Notes under the pieces: model-generated
What the model was told of the DNA's origin: nothing
Databases searched by the model: none
The model's input: the letters and a program-made list of their open reading frames with translations, nothing else
NCBI GenBank assembly: GCA_030686995.1
Contig: CM060684.1
Coordinates: 12,261,897-12,325,896 of the forward strand
From: Artemisia argyi
Lineage: Eukaryota; Streptophyta; Magnoliopsida; Asterales; Asteraceae
Reading direction: 5' to 3'
Length of the DNA stretch: 64,000 nucleotides
Shown here: piece after piece, positions 18,831 to 29,770 of the stretch
How the letters are laid out: each line of letters starts with the position of its first letter
Position numbering within the stretch: the stretch's first letter is position 1
Program-made: the position numbers and the translations under genes

Positions 18831-19490
18831 ATTTGTACATTTTAATTTTATAAATATAACAAGATGGGGTTGAAGACTAGATGCAAAGTGCAAGGAGGTC
18901 TAGCTTATGCTCTACTTGATTAAGATGCTAGGATCGTAAGTCAAGTGAAAGCATTAAAGAAACCCAAGATTGCCATTGTATCTGTGTTGGCTCATAGACA
19001 AAATTATAGGATTTTGTCTAGGCTATACATATTTTTTGCATGCATGAATGTGTTTACTTTATTGCTTGATTTGATTATGCATGTTGTAAAAGTTTAAAAC
19101 TGTTAAATTGTTTTAACAATGTTCCATCATAAGTGATAGGCATGTATTGATGAAAACGTACAGTTGAATTTTTAAAATTTTCATAACCATTATAATAAAC
19201 ATACAGCAGAAGACAATAAAAACCCAACAACAGTTTTTTATGAGCCAACTATTCATATACAATTTATAACTAATCAAGATAAAACCAACACAACAATTGC
19301 GCACCTATTTGTTTGCAGTGGGAGATCAACACTTATCTGAGGAACCTAAAGCAATGTTCCTCGTGATTTAGCACATTAGTCCTCAAATGATTGCAGCAGC
19401 ACGCTATAGTCAATACAAACAGCAACACGAAATCAGGAACACATGAACAAAACTTGTTTGTGTGTGTGTGTGGCCGGTCGTACGAACGAA
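18831..19490. repeat. Upstream flank shared by PG2 and PG3 (PG3 side)
   Basis: Uninterrupted counterpart of 12440-12790 plus 13909-14270. At 19124-19136 it gives the empty site (CCATCATAAG followed by TGATAGG) for the 1.1-kb hAT-like insertion on the PG2 side. No coding sequence. Confidence 0.7.
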
Positions 19491-19571
19491 GAGAAGGGGA
19501 GGTGAGTGTTCCATATTGAATTAATAATTAACACTTCAATGGTTATTATAATTACCAAATTTAAAACAATA

Positions 19572-19843
19572 CTCCATCCGTCCCAAATTTATAGTCCACG
19601 TTTTCTTTTTGTCATATTCCAATTTAATTGCCAACTATTAAAAATAGATATGGAAGTTTGATCAAGATTAGCATATAATCCTTGTTTGAAATTAATATTA
19701 CAAATTTTAAAGAAAACATCAATTAATTAGTTAAGGGTAAACTGTTTTTCTATAAAAAGTTTGAGAAAGAAATTAGTAATAATTATATTTTTCTTAAATT
19801 GTGTGTTTTTTGTTTGAAGAAAATTATTTTGGATCAAAAGGAG
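19572..19843. mobile_element. Stowaway-like MITE in the PG3 promoter region
   Basis: Begins CTCCATCCGTCCCAAA and ends with the inverted form of CTCCTTTTGATCCAAA, flanked by TA dinucleotides at 19570-19571 and 19844-19845, as in Tc1/mariner-type Stowaway MITEs. It is 272 bp, the same length as the related element at 25376-25647. The PG2 upstream region lacks it. Its right end is about 350 bp before the PG3 ATG, just outside the shared promoter block. Confidence 0.8.
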
Positions 19844-19873
19844 TAATAAAAAGAAGAAAATAAAATATAGTTA

Positions 19874-20190
19874 AACTCAATAATACAGACATGTTTCTAC
19901 ATTGATCTAATCCGTTAATTCAGGATCACTCCATGATCTCCCCACATTCCTTTAAATTTCGTACTTATTAAACATCTTATATAGTATGGTAGTACAAACA
20001 TCCACATCAGCACAAAATATGCTATATCGTGTGTTGACTTATCACATTTGATTAGAAGTAATTTTAACTAATTAAAGTTTATTACTCTTAATAAAAAAAA
20101 CAAAAGTCATTAGATGGTAGCTCTAAAATCACCACCATAAATACCACCCACTAACCCCTTCATATCCATCACATTTTCACATTAACAAAA
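19874..20190 (+). promoter_or_regulatory. Shared PG promoter block (PG3 copy) with TATA box
   Basis: Aligns with the PG1 block over its whole length, with small indels. The TATA-like ATAAATA lies at 20137-20143, 48 bp before the ATG. The preceding C run of PG1 and PG2 (CACCCCCCATAAA) is here CACCACCATAAA. Confidence 0.65.
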
Positions 20191-22082
20191 ATGGCAAACC
20201 ACCCTCTAGTTGCACTAACCACCTTCATAATCATGGTTGTATTTGTCGCCACGGTATGCTTTACTGGAGCAACCGCGGGGATGTACAATGTGATGAGTTT
20301 GGGAGCAAGAGCGGACGGTAAAACGGACTCTACTAAGGCGTTTATGGCTGCATGGAACAGTGCATGTGGGTCCGTCAGTGCTGCCACTGTTTACGTACCG
20401 CAAGGACGGTACATGGTTGGAGGGTTAATGTTTAATGGGCCATGCAAGAATGGAGCCATCATTGTTCGTATTGATGGAACACTGGTGGCTCCGTCTAATT
20501 ATTTTGTTTTGGGAAATTCGCAGTTTTGGCTGCGCTTTTATGACGTCCAGGGTGTTACCATTCTTGGTGGCACCCTCGACGCTCAGGGTTCCGGCTTGTG
20601 GGCTTGTAAAGCTTCTAAGTCGAAGAATTGCCCTGCTGGTGCCACGGTATTAGTTACTAACTTTGCTTATTCATTGCAACAAATTTTTATACTTAACATG
20701 TAGAAGATAATGTGGAAAACTTGTTAAAACATGGTGTTAATATTTGAGAACATTTACCTAATCAAAAAGTGCCATTCCACATTTCAATAAAAACCGTTCT
20801 TTAGTTACCTAGATCTCCAAAGTCTAAATAATAGAAGTTATTTAGTTGTATATTTGTGAAATGTTTTATAAAATTTTGTTAGTTAAGAATTTTATCAAGT
20901 AACAATTAAGTATGCACATTTTTGTCTTTGTGTTAACATATTTAGAGTGACTATATATATAAACTTGCATGGATTATTCATTTTGCAGAGTTTAGCAATC
21001 TACAATTCAAACAATGTCTTGGTGTATGGAGTAACTTCGCTAAACAGCCAATTGTTCCACATGTTGGTTGCCGGTTGTCGTAATGTGAGAGTTGTTGGTG
21101 CGAATGTTGTTGCACCATGGAACAGTCCCAACACTGATGGCATTCATATCATGCTATCAACTGGTGTAACTATCTTGAACTCGAAAATTAGCACTGGGGA
21201 TGACTGTGTCTCGATAGGTTCTGGTGCAAATAACTTATGGATCGAAGGTGTCTCGTGTGGACCAGGACATGGTATCAGGTATATAGGTTACTAAATCTTC
21301 GGAAATCATTTCATTTTTTGTCACAAGTTGTAAATGGTTACTAATATTTTTGAGGTCCTAAATCTTAGGAAAATATATACTCATATGTTTCTTCATATAT
21401 CCATTTTGTTAAATTATTATGTGAGTTTGTCTAAGAGGTGCCTTTAGAACACCGGTTAAATTGTTGTTCGAGATGCTATTATGAATATATTGATTTGCTA
21501 GTTACATGTATGTTTTGCAGCATTGGATCCTTAGGGAATCATTTGATCGAACAAGGTGTACGTAACGTGACTGTAAAAAGGAGTACCTTTAAGGGTACAG
21601 ATAATGGTTTAAGAATCAAGGCATGGGCAAAACCAAGTAATGGCTTCGTTGATAACGTTCTTTTTCAGGACGCCATTATGACAAATGTAAAAAACCCTAT
21701 TCTCATCGATCAAAATTACTGTCCCAGTCGCACGAATTGTCCCCGTCAGGTCAGTATTTTATGAACTAGAGGGTTCGGTTAAACGTTTTATTTTTTCAAT
21801 AACTTCATTGTACTAGCTATAAACCTGCTAGTTTTTTACCAACTGTTGTAGGGCTCGGGTGTAAAAATAAGCAACGTGAGGTATCAAAACGTGCGTGGGA
21901 TATCTGCAACTAAAGTCGCAGTGAGGTTTGATTGCAGCAAAATAAATCCATGTAGGGGAATCACGATGCAAGACGTGAATTTGACATTCAAGAACAAACG
22001 TTCCACATCAGCTGCATCAGCATACTGTGTGAACGCCGTAGGAAGAAGTTCGGGAGTGATGAAACCCACAAGTTGCCTTTAG
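20191..22082 (+). CDS. Exopolygalacturonase PG3 (GH28), intact, 401 aa
   Basis: Exons 20191-20646, 20989-21278, 21521-21749 and 21852-22082; introns are phase 0, 2, 0 with GT-AG borders. The 1206-nt CDS gives 401 residues, normal for exopolygalacturonases (galacturan 1,4-alpha-galacturonidase type). These cut galacturonic acid from pectin ends; close family members act in pollen and the pollen-tube wall. A signal peptide is evident at about 1-28. All four GH28 signatures are present: NTD 200-202, GDD 222-224, GHG 245-247 and RIK 280-282. A possible N-glycosylation site is NVT 264-266. Pollen expression is inferred from the family only. It is the only intact PG in the single-copy part of the window. 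Confidence 0.92.
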
Positions 22083-22288
22083 CGCGACTCATTTGGTTGA
22101 GCCTGTGGCCGAAAAAATTATGTGTTATTCGCCTGGCTTGGCATTGTTGATCAATTGTTACTTAATTATTGGTAGGATAATTTTAGGTGATTATTGGGAT
22201 TTTAGTGTTGATTGAGGTTGTTTAGTATTTGCCTATTTGAATGTAATTCTGCTATTTAATTATGTGATGACTATTTAGTTGTGTTTGT
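22083..22288. other. PG3 3' flank, interrupted by retrotransposon sequence
   Basis: Continues the PG-type 3' flank up to GTTGTGTTTGTT, where PG2's flank continues with AGTTCTCATGTGA. In PG3 that continuation reappears only at 27101-27125, so 22289-27100 (4.8 kb) is inserted material. The flank match then runs to about 27260. Confidence 0.75.
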
Positions 22289-25041
22289 TCATGATGTAAG
22301 GAACTAATAATCCGCTATAATAAACTATCAGAAGAAGCTGTGAGAACAATATCATCCACATATAACAATAGATAGGCAGTATATGTCCCTTGTCTATATA
22401 TAAATAATGAAGAGTCATAGCGACTGTGTGAAAATCCAACCCGAGTGATATAAGATGCAAATTGCTGAAACCATGCTATAGGGGCCTGCTTAAGCCCATA
22501 CAGAGACCGCTTCAATAAACACACATAATCACATAATCAGGGTGCACAGAGTCTTGAAATGTCAGAGGCTGATGCATATAAACGGTCTCACTCAAATCTC
22601 CATGTAAGAAAGCATTTTTAACATCAAGCTGGTGAATCGGCCAATGTCGAGAAGTAGCTAAACTCAGTACAGTCCGAATAGCGCCATGTTTAACCACAGG
22701 ACTAAACGTCTCATCCACGTCAACCCTTTCCAATTGATTACTACCATTGGCCACAAGACGACTCTTGTAGCGACTAAGAGTGCCATGAGCCAAATACTTG
22801 TGGCGAAAAAGTCACATAGAGCGATAAATGTTGGTGTCCGTGGGTCTAGGCATAAGAGTCCAAGTTTCATTCTTGATAAGTGCAGTGTATTCATCACGTA
22901 TGGCATTTTTCCAATTAGGACCAGTAAATGCATCATGATAGGTTTTTAGTAATGGTGAGACCGAAGATACATGCATATTGAGATGCTGAGTAGGACGATT
23001 AGGTCCCTACATGAAATCGTGTGACCATGGGATGAATTGAGACAGGGTTTGGGTTATTAGGAGGATTTAGGATAATATGTTGGTGTTGGTGCGTGGGTGT
23101 TGATGAGGATGGTAATCGGTCATGGGTTGCGTGATGTTGGATTGTATTAGGACTGGTGGGAATTAGTGTTGTCGGCTCGTTTGTGGGTTGAGGCACAATG
23201 GGTTCCACTATGGGGGCGGATGGAATAAGTGGAGGATTTATATCGAGTGAGTCATCCAAAAAATTATATTTGGGTGCAGATGTTGGTTTAGGGGTGCCAT
23301 ATGGAAAAACAGTTTCATCAAAGGTTACATGGCGAGAAATGATTATTTTATTGGTGTTTAAGTCGAGGCAATGATACCTACGATGATTTAAAGCTGCCCT
23401 ATATAGATGGATGGTGTGGCGCATGGTTCAAGTTTGTGATTAGGATACAAGTGGGGGTAACATAAGCAGCCAAATATGGGTATAAGGCTATTATCCGGGT
23501 TTTGGCCAAACAGTCGGGTATACGGGATTTCTTTGGCAATAGCTGTGGAACGTAAGAAGTTGGTTAAATGGATAGCCATGTTTAAAGCTTCAACCAAAAG
23601 GTTGGTGGAAGCTAGGTTGGCCTGGAAAAGTAGGGTTCGAATGAGGTTGTTGATGGTGTGAATCATCCGTTCTGACTTCCCATTTTGTTTAGATGTCTTG
23701 GGGCATGAGAAACGAAATTGAATGCCATTGTCGGCATAAAGTTTATGTAGGGTGCGGTTATCAAATTCACCGCCATTTTCACATTGAAACGATTTGATTT
23801 CACACTTAAATTGAGTGTAAATGTACTTGCGAAATAGAACAAATTTTGATAATACATCATATTTATTTATCAACGGGTAGACCCAAACAAAATCATAATA
23901 GTGATCCAAAAACAAAGCATAATATTTAAAACCCGAGAAGCTCGAAATTGGTGAAGTTCATACATCATAATGAATAACATCAAAACATTCATTAACTATA
24001 GTATCGGAACTGACAAAGGGAAGTCGAACGTGTTTGCCAAGCTGGCAAGCATGACAAAGCACAGGCGGTTTCTCCTTATTAAAATATATAAAATTATTTG
24101 AGACGAGACGGCGTAGCACTTTGCTCCCTAGATGTCCAAGGTGCTGATGCCACGTGTATTGACTTACAAGTAGAGCTTGTGGAATAGGACACAGGGCCGT
24201 GACAGGGTATAGGTCGCCCGTGCTGTCACATCAGAGAATCACCCGACGTGTCATGAAATCCTTGACGAAAAACCCAAAGGATCAAATTCAATAGTGCAAT
24301 TATTGTCACAGACAAATTGACGGACATATATAAGATTTTTGACAATATGAGGGGTAATAAGGATGTTATTTAAGTAAAGGGGTCGAGAAGGAGTAGGCAA
24401 AATGCTACGACCCGTATTGGTGACCGGAATGTTATGCCCGTCACCAACCGATATAGATGGACACACGCACGTATTAAAAACATTGCTAAGACTATTAACA
24501 GAAGCGCTAAGATGTGAGCTCACACCTGTGTTCATGTTCCAGGCGCCAGTGGTAGGATCATGAAGTGTAGTTGCAGTAAAAGCATGATCGAGGCAATGTG
24601 GTCTCTTGCGTCGGGGTGGCCACAGGCCCCATCGATCCAGTAGTAGTAGCTGGTGACCCGGTAGTAGTAGCCGGTTGGACCAACGGACTGTTTTGACCCA
24701 ACAATACAGTACTATTTGTTTGATCATGCAAAATAGTATGACATGTTGGAACCCCCCCCCCCCCCTCCAAAGTAGTGTGAATTGTTGGACCCTTCAAAGC
24801 AGCATGACCTGTCGGACCCCCCAAAATACTTTGACCCATAGCAATTCCCATATTAGTGGTCTGTGGAGAGAAGTGGGATTGGGCCGAAACAAAATAAGGT
24901 GATTGGGCCTGTTCGGTATAGGAGATTATGATTGATATTATTGCCTTATTGATAACAATTACAATGTACACTTATGTACTGTTACATGGAAAGATCTAGA
25001 AAGCGGGCTTGGGCCTCGATACAATACAATACGGGTTAATA
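22289..25041 (-). pseudogene. Degenerate Ty1/copia fragment, gag-protease to RT
   Basis: Minus-strand pieces lie in copia order from high to low coordinates: a low-complexity gag-like part (about 24970-24600); a protease-like WNMNTGVSSHLS at about 24510-24540, where the family has D-T/S-G; a gag-pre-integrase WHQHLGHLG with CHACQLGKH (about 24160-24040); an integrase core (about 23935-23388); and reverse transcriptase, including LDVKNAFLHGDL and LYVDDIVLTAS (22793-22315). It stops abruptly after the RT active site, with no RNase H and no 3' LTR. Frameshifts and stops separate the pieces, so it is inactive. A C run lies near 24752-24766. Confidence 0.85.
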
Positions 25042-25157
25042 TATTAGTGGATAATTAGGCCTAAGCTCGGTTTGTGGGTTTTGGGAATTAGGGTTTTACC
25101 ATTATAATTAATGGTCATTAATAAAGTTATACCTACGATGTTTACAATGTTCTAACA
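25042..25157 (+). repeat. 5' LTR of the TRIM-like element
   Basis: 116 bp, about 93-95% identical to 26985-27100 by eye. It abuts the Copia fragment on its left, with no clear 5-bp target-site duplication matching the right side (GTTAG), so the junction is probably rearranged. Confidence 0.8.
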
Positions 25158-25375
25158 TGGTATCAGAGAAGGTTTGATGCCGAGACCTGATCGGCCGTGA
25201 TAAACCGCTGCCTCTATGCCACCCTCGTCATACCTTAACCGCCACCTATTATCCCTAAAATTTTAACACCAACATCACGGCTCCATCCCCTACTCGTTCT
25301 TTGCCGATCCTTAAACCTAGAAAATATCTCGTCTTCTCTCTGTTGAAACAAGAAACTTGATTCATAATGCTACTA

Positions 25376-25647
25376 CTACCTCCGTCCCATATTTATAGTC
25401 CATCTTTTCTTTTTCGGCCGTCCCAAAATAATTGTCCACTTTCATAAATAGATAGAGAACATAGATCAAGTTTACCATATTATCCTCATTTGAGGTTATT
25501 ATTACAAACTTTAATGAAGTTAGAAATTAATTGGTTAAGGGTAAAACTGTCTTTATGCAAAAAGTAAGAAAGAGAAAGTTGTAATGATGATGTTTTTCTT
25601 AAACTATGTGTTTTTTGTCTGTGGACAAAATTTTAGGACGGATGGAG
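25376..25647. mobile_element. Stowaway MITE nested in the TRIM-like element
   Basis: Ends CTACCTCCGTCCCA and GGACGGATGGAG (inverted CTCCATCCGTCC), with TA at 25374-25375 and 25648-25649. It is 272 bp and clearly related along its length to the MITE before PG3 at 19572-19843. No coding capacity. Confidence 0.88.
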
Positions 25648-25849
25648 TATTTCATTGGTCGGTTGTGAAAGTAGGGTTTGATTACACTTTTCCATCAATT
25701 ATAAAATTGATTAGTGGTGCCATCACTTATACTATATATTAGTCAAAGTTATAGACCTAGATTTTTGTGGGAAGTGTTGACTTTATAGAACTGAAATATA
25801 ATGATGGTTTTTTGGTATTTTGTTTAGCGTATTAAGGTGGTAGAGATGG

Positions 25850-26538
25850 GATCAATATAAAACTCATATTTGCCATAAAACTAATGAATCAATCATAGCC
25901 ACCCATTTTTTTATCTAAATTAATAAAAAAACCATTTTCCATCTTTTTTTTAAACAACATATCTTGCAAACGGTAAATCTTCAAGCTACAAAAAAATACT
26001 ATCGCGATGAGAATTAAATTATCTTTCTATAGATATGCATTGTTATATACTTTCGATGAAAATTTTTTTTCCACGAACTTTTTTTTAAATTTCCGCCCAG
26101 AAAAATCATATATGATTCGTAAAAATCACATATGATTTGATTTTTACAAATGTATGTGATTCTTACGAATCATATGTGATTTGTAAAAATCATATATGAT
26201 TCGTAAAATCACATATGATATTTTAACGAATCACATATGATTTTTACAAATCACATATGATTTTTCTGGCCGGAAATTTTGACAAAAAAAAGTTTGTCAA
26301 AAAAAATCGTTGAAAGTATATAACAATGCATGTTTATATAAAGATAATTTAATTCTCGTCGCGATGGTATTTTTTATTTATTTATTATTTTTTTTTTTTT
26401 TTGCTTAACAATTTACGGTTTGCGAGATATTTAATTTTTAAAAAAATGATAAAGTTTATTTTTTTTATTTTCATAAAAGAAATGAGTGGATAGGATTTGT
26501 TAGTTGGTTTTATGATAAATATTAGTTCTATATTGATC
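25850..26538. mobile_element. Foldback element with about 230-bp inverted arms, nested in the TRIM-like element
   Basis: The left arm from GATCAATATAAAACTCATAT and the right arm (reverse complement from 26538: GATCAATATAGAACTAATAT) remain complementary for more than 200 bp. They include CGCGATGAGAATTAAATTAT pairing with ATAATTTAATTCTCGTCGCG. The centre (26101-26272) is an array of small palindromes. GGTGGTA occurs just outside both ends (25837-25843, about 26549-26555) and may be a target-site duplication. The class is uncertain; long-TIR Mutator-like MITE is the best guess. Confidence 0.75.
26101..26272. repeat. Array of AATCATATATGATT-type palindromes
   Basis: At least eight variants of AATCA(C/T)ATATGATT, each nearly self-complementary, alternate with CGTAAAA or ACAAATC linkers and occupy the loop of the foldback element. 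The units themselves could extrude as small hairpins. Confidence 0.85.
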
Positions 26539-26705
26539 TTTTGGCTTTGGTGGTATGCATGTTGGTATTACGTATCTTTGTTTTCTAATGCTTGGGTTTA
26601 TGGTTCTTCATGTCTTTTGTAAAGTCTTTATCTATGGTGTCTGTTTGAAGTTAACAAAAAATAAATAAATAAATGTAGTTATTTAATTGTTTGTTTTTGT
26701 TTTAT

Positions 26706-26822
26706 GTCGAATCCAGGGTATTAATTCCCTAGACGATTTTTGTTGGTGTCGAATCTAGGGTTCTTATTCTCGTGACGACTTTTGTTATTGTCGAATCTAG
26801 GGTTCTTATTCCTGAGACAATT
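26706..26822. repeat. Three tandem copies of a roughly 42-bp unit
   Basis: GTCGAATC(C/T)AGGGT...TTATT recurs three times at about 42-bp spacing within the TRIM-like interior, followed by a (G)ACGA-type tail. Non-coding. Confidence 0.75.
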
Positions 26823-26984
26823 GTTTATGATACTTTGGTTATCTGCAAAAAAAAAATAGAATAGTGGATACTTTGGGTTATCCCGTTTTATTTTAGTTTA
26901 TTGTTTTATTTTCCTTTCTTAGTTTACTACTCTAGTTCGAGCTTTCGCGATTTTGCTGCTCAAACTAGAGAGGGGGGGAGGGGG

Positions 26985-27100
26985 TATTAGTGGATAATTA
27001 GGCCTAAGCCCGATTTGTGGGTTTTGGGAATTAGAGTTTTACCATTATAAATAATGGTCATCAATAAAGTTATACCTACGGGGTTTACAATGTTTTAACA
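26985..27100 (+). repeat. 3' LTR of the TRIM-like element
   Basis: 116-bp direct repeat of 25042-25157, preceded by the polypurine tract and followed directly by the resumed PG3 3' flank GTTAGTTCTCATG. Confidence 0.8.
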
Positions 27101-27472
27101 GTTAGTTCTCATGTGATAAATGTGTACTTCAGTTTGAAGGCGTAAAGGGGCTGAATTATTCATGAGCCACTTGAGCTCGAGTTTGAGCATAACATAAAGT
27201 TTGTTTAATAAACGCATTTGAGTCTAAACTTCGCATATCGAGCTTGACTAGGCTTGCGGGTGTAATTGAGATTTTACATAAAAACATATATAAATATAAC
27301 ATAATTATATCATATAGCATTTTAGATATTTAAGCAATTAAGGTGCATTGTTGTACTAAATAATGTTAGCCTCTCTAAATTACCTAAATCAAAATTTCTA
27401 TTGTAAAAATTTCTCTATATTTTAGGTTTTCCATTCAAACAATTCTAACTAGAATCGAGCTCGAGCATTAGT

Positions 27473-28690
27473 GATGAGGCGAAAAATGAACCGTTTTTAG
27501 GGAGTCATTTAAGCCCAGATTTGAATTTATTTGATCAAATATTGCCCTAAATCGTTCCTTTTGTCATTTTAGGCACTTTTGGAGTGAATTCTGGAAAAGG
27601 AAGCATTTTGGATGTTTTTGGAGCATAAAAGGGAAGAAAACAGCAAAGTCTTAATTTTCCTTGCCGGGAACAGTACCTGACGGCGTCACAAGTCTCTAAA
27701 TAACGTCGTCAAGAGTAAAACAAGAGGTGGAAGTGGTGATGGTCCAGTGAAAATGTGACGGCGTCACGTTTGGCCGTCATGGTTCAAGATATGGTGACGG
27801 CCCAGAGTAATATTACACATGACGGCGTCAAATCCGGATCTAGGCAATCCGATCTCATTATGGGCGGCGAGTTGACGGCATCAGAAATTCCTTCTTGACG
27901 CCGTCACCTTGTAAAATCTATATATAGTTTTGCAATTTTCATTCATTAAAAAGAGGAATAAGTAGGGTGTAACTTTGGAGAAACCCTAGCACGAATTTTA
28001 CTGCTTTTTCAAGTGTTTTTACCCTTTGAAACCTTTCATGTCAATTTGAGATAAGTACTCTTTCAATTCAATCAATATGTCTATGTGTTGCTTAAATATA
28101 TCTTACACTTGTCTTGAATTCAACATGCTAGGCTAGATCTCTTGTGTGTTTGCTTAGATGTAGTGAAACCTAGATGTTAATTATGGGTTGATTGTTTGTT
28201 TATAATTGTTACGGATGATTGTATTCGATGTTAGGCTTAAGAAAACTGGCAGACTTCCAATGGTGACACGCTTGAACGTCTTAAGAAACATGAACCAATG
28301 CGTACTAGGTTATTATGGTTGTATTTAATGCATGAGCGAATTCTAATGATCCCATGTCAGGAGCTTTTAACGGCTCGATATAGGAGTGAAGTAGGAGCTT
28401 ATAGAGTTGGGGAAGTACGTACGCCACCCCACGAATGGTATTAAGGAATATAACCCGTCATCCATGCAATTGTAACAAACTATCAACCTGTAAAAGATAT
28501 ATAGGGAGTAATGAAATCTAAGTAAACACAATTCTCCCCATTATTATTCACACCACTAGTTTAATTAGCTTTATTTTCGTTTCCGTTATTTTATTTTAAT
28601 TGCATCTTAGTTATTGGGTTAGTTGATTAGCAACTAATCCCGCCCACTATTCCTAAAACCGAGATTTTTAATTGCTTTTATAAAAATATA
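27473..28690 (+). mobile_element. Possible LTR (Ty3/gypsy-like) with its own promoter
   Basis: After the PG3 flank ends near 27260, the sequence from about 27473 (TGATGAGGCGAAAAATGAAC) has the layout of a long plant LTR. A GC-richer upstream part with repeated TGACGGCGTCA is followed by a TATA box CTATATATAG at 27918-27927, a leader with GGAGAAACCCTAGCAC, and then AT-rich sequence. No partner LTR or coding part is visible, so it may be a solo LTR or a fragment; both ends are approximate. Confidence 0.4.
27678..27906. promoter_or_regulatory. Cluster of five TGACGGCGTCA palindromes before a TATA box
   Basis: 11-bp near-palindromes at 27678-27688, 27756-27766 and 27820-27830 (all TGACGGCGTCA), 27873-27883 (TGACGGCATCA) and 27896-27906 (TGACGCCGTCA). 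Half sites lie at 27775-27779 and 27795-27799. Each holds two TGACG cores facing each other; TGACG is the known core of as-1-type sites bound by TGA bZIP factors. The last is 12 bp before CTATATATAG. Function as an enhancer is inferred. Confidence 0.55.
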
Positions 28691-28799
28691 AAAATACAAA
28701 AAGAATCATCCCTCACCTCTAGACCTAGTTTTTAGGCTTTCTAATCCTAGCGACACTATTCCTGAGTTGACTGATCAAATAAATTCAATTTCTGGCTTA

Positions 28800-29770
28800 C
28801 CAGCAAGAAAAATTAAGACTTTGCCGTTTTCTTCACTCCCAAAGATGCATACCAGCCAAAATCTTGAACAAAAAACCAAATTTGCGAAGCAAACGAACAT
28901 TTAAAGAAAAGGTGTTCATGAGAGTTCGCTTGAGTGTCACGTAAAGGGCATCGAAGCGGGTTTAAGTAAGTAAAGCTACCGACGCCTCCTTGCCTTAGTT
29001 TATCTTTAGTTTTAAGACATCTTCGCATCACAAGCCGAAGGTTAAAAGCATAACGAGGGATGCAATGAGAAAACAAGACCACCCAATGCCACAATACCTT
29101 ATTTCCACGAGGCCTAATAGCCTCCAAAGCATACTTAATCGAAAAATCAGATAGAATACCATTTCGATCATGTGAAACAAGATTCTACCAGAACCACGAG
29201 AATAATTTAAAGTGAATCTGGGGCTTTGAGTAACCACCGATTAGGCCAAATCCAAGCTCTATTAGACGACAAATCAAAAAAGCAATCCGGTAAATGAAAC
29301 CATTCCCTTGTGATGTCTCTAGGCATCAAAAGTCTATTAAGGGGACAAAGGCTACACCATGAATCAAACCAAACCGAAGTTGTATGACCATTATCTAATC
29401 GGTACCAAAAGTGAGGCTTTACGAGTACACAAATTTGGAGTCATTTTCTCCAAGCCCAACTCATATCCTCTTTAGAAGGAATGTCCCAAAAAGTACGCCC
29501 TTTAAGTTTATAAGCATGAATCTATCTAATCGAAAGTGATTCTTTAATCAAAACAATGCTCCAAATATGAGTTCATCAAGGAAATATTAAACATTTCCAA
29601 ATTAAGGATACCAAGACCTCCTTCACATTTTGGAAAACATAAATCCTCCCAAATAACTTTGGCTTTTCCTTTCTAAAGATCATAATTACACCAAAGAAAG
29701 CCACGAATAAGTTGCTGAATGTCATGAGTAATAGGTAAAAATTTTAAAGTCAAATAGGTAAAATCGTCTT
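28800..29770 (-). pseudogene. LINE ORF2 C-terminal fragment with RT zinc-binding domain
   Basis: The minus strand reads, from high to low, KVIWEDLCFPKCEGGLGILN (about 29680-29600), degenerate connecting sequence, then a reverse-transcriptase zinc-binding domain (zf-RVT) at 29127-28813 with LKTKDKLRQ and CPLRDTQANSHEHLFFKC. Stops and frameshifts interrupt it. Endonuclease and the RT core are absent. The domain's CPLCD cysteine is here CPLRD. Confidence 0.85.

Larger units (their letters stand above)
25042..27100 (+). mobile_element. TRIM-like retroelement with 116-bp LTRs
   Basis: Direct terminal repeats at 25042-25157 and 26985-27100 start TATTAGTGGATAATTAGGCC and end ...TAACA. The left repeat is followed at once by TGGTATCAGAG, the initiator-methionine tRNA primer-binding site. 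The right repeat is preceded by a polypurine tract AGAGAGGGGGGGAGGGGG at 26967-26984. The 1.83-kb interior codes for nothing and contains two later insertions (25376-25647 and 25850-26538). Without them the element would be about 1.1 kb, the size range of terminal-repeat retrotransposons in miniature. Confidence 0.82.

Noticed and set aside
24510..24545. Copia protease with NTG in place of DTG/DSG as a functional variant
   Set aside because: The surrounding element is riddled with stops and frameshifts and lacks RNase H and LTRs, so the change is simply decay.
26101..26272. Regularly spaced palindromic repeats resembling a CRISPR array
   Set aside because: Plant nuclear context, no constant repeat-plus-unique-spacer pattern, and it forms the core of a foldback transposon.
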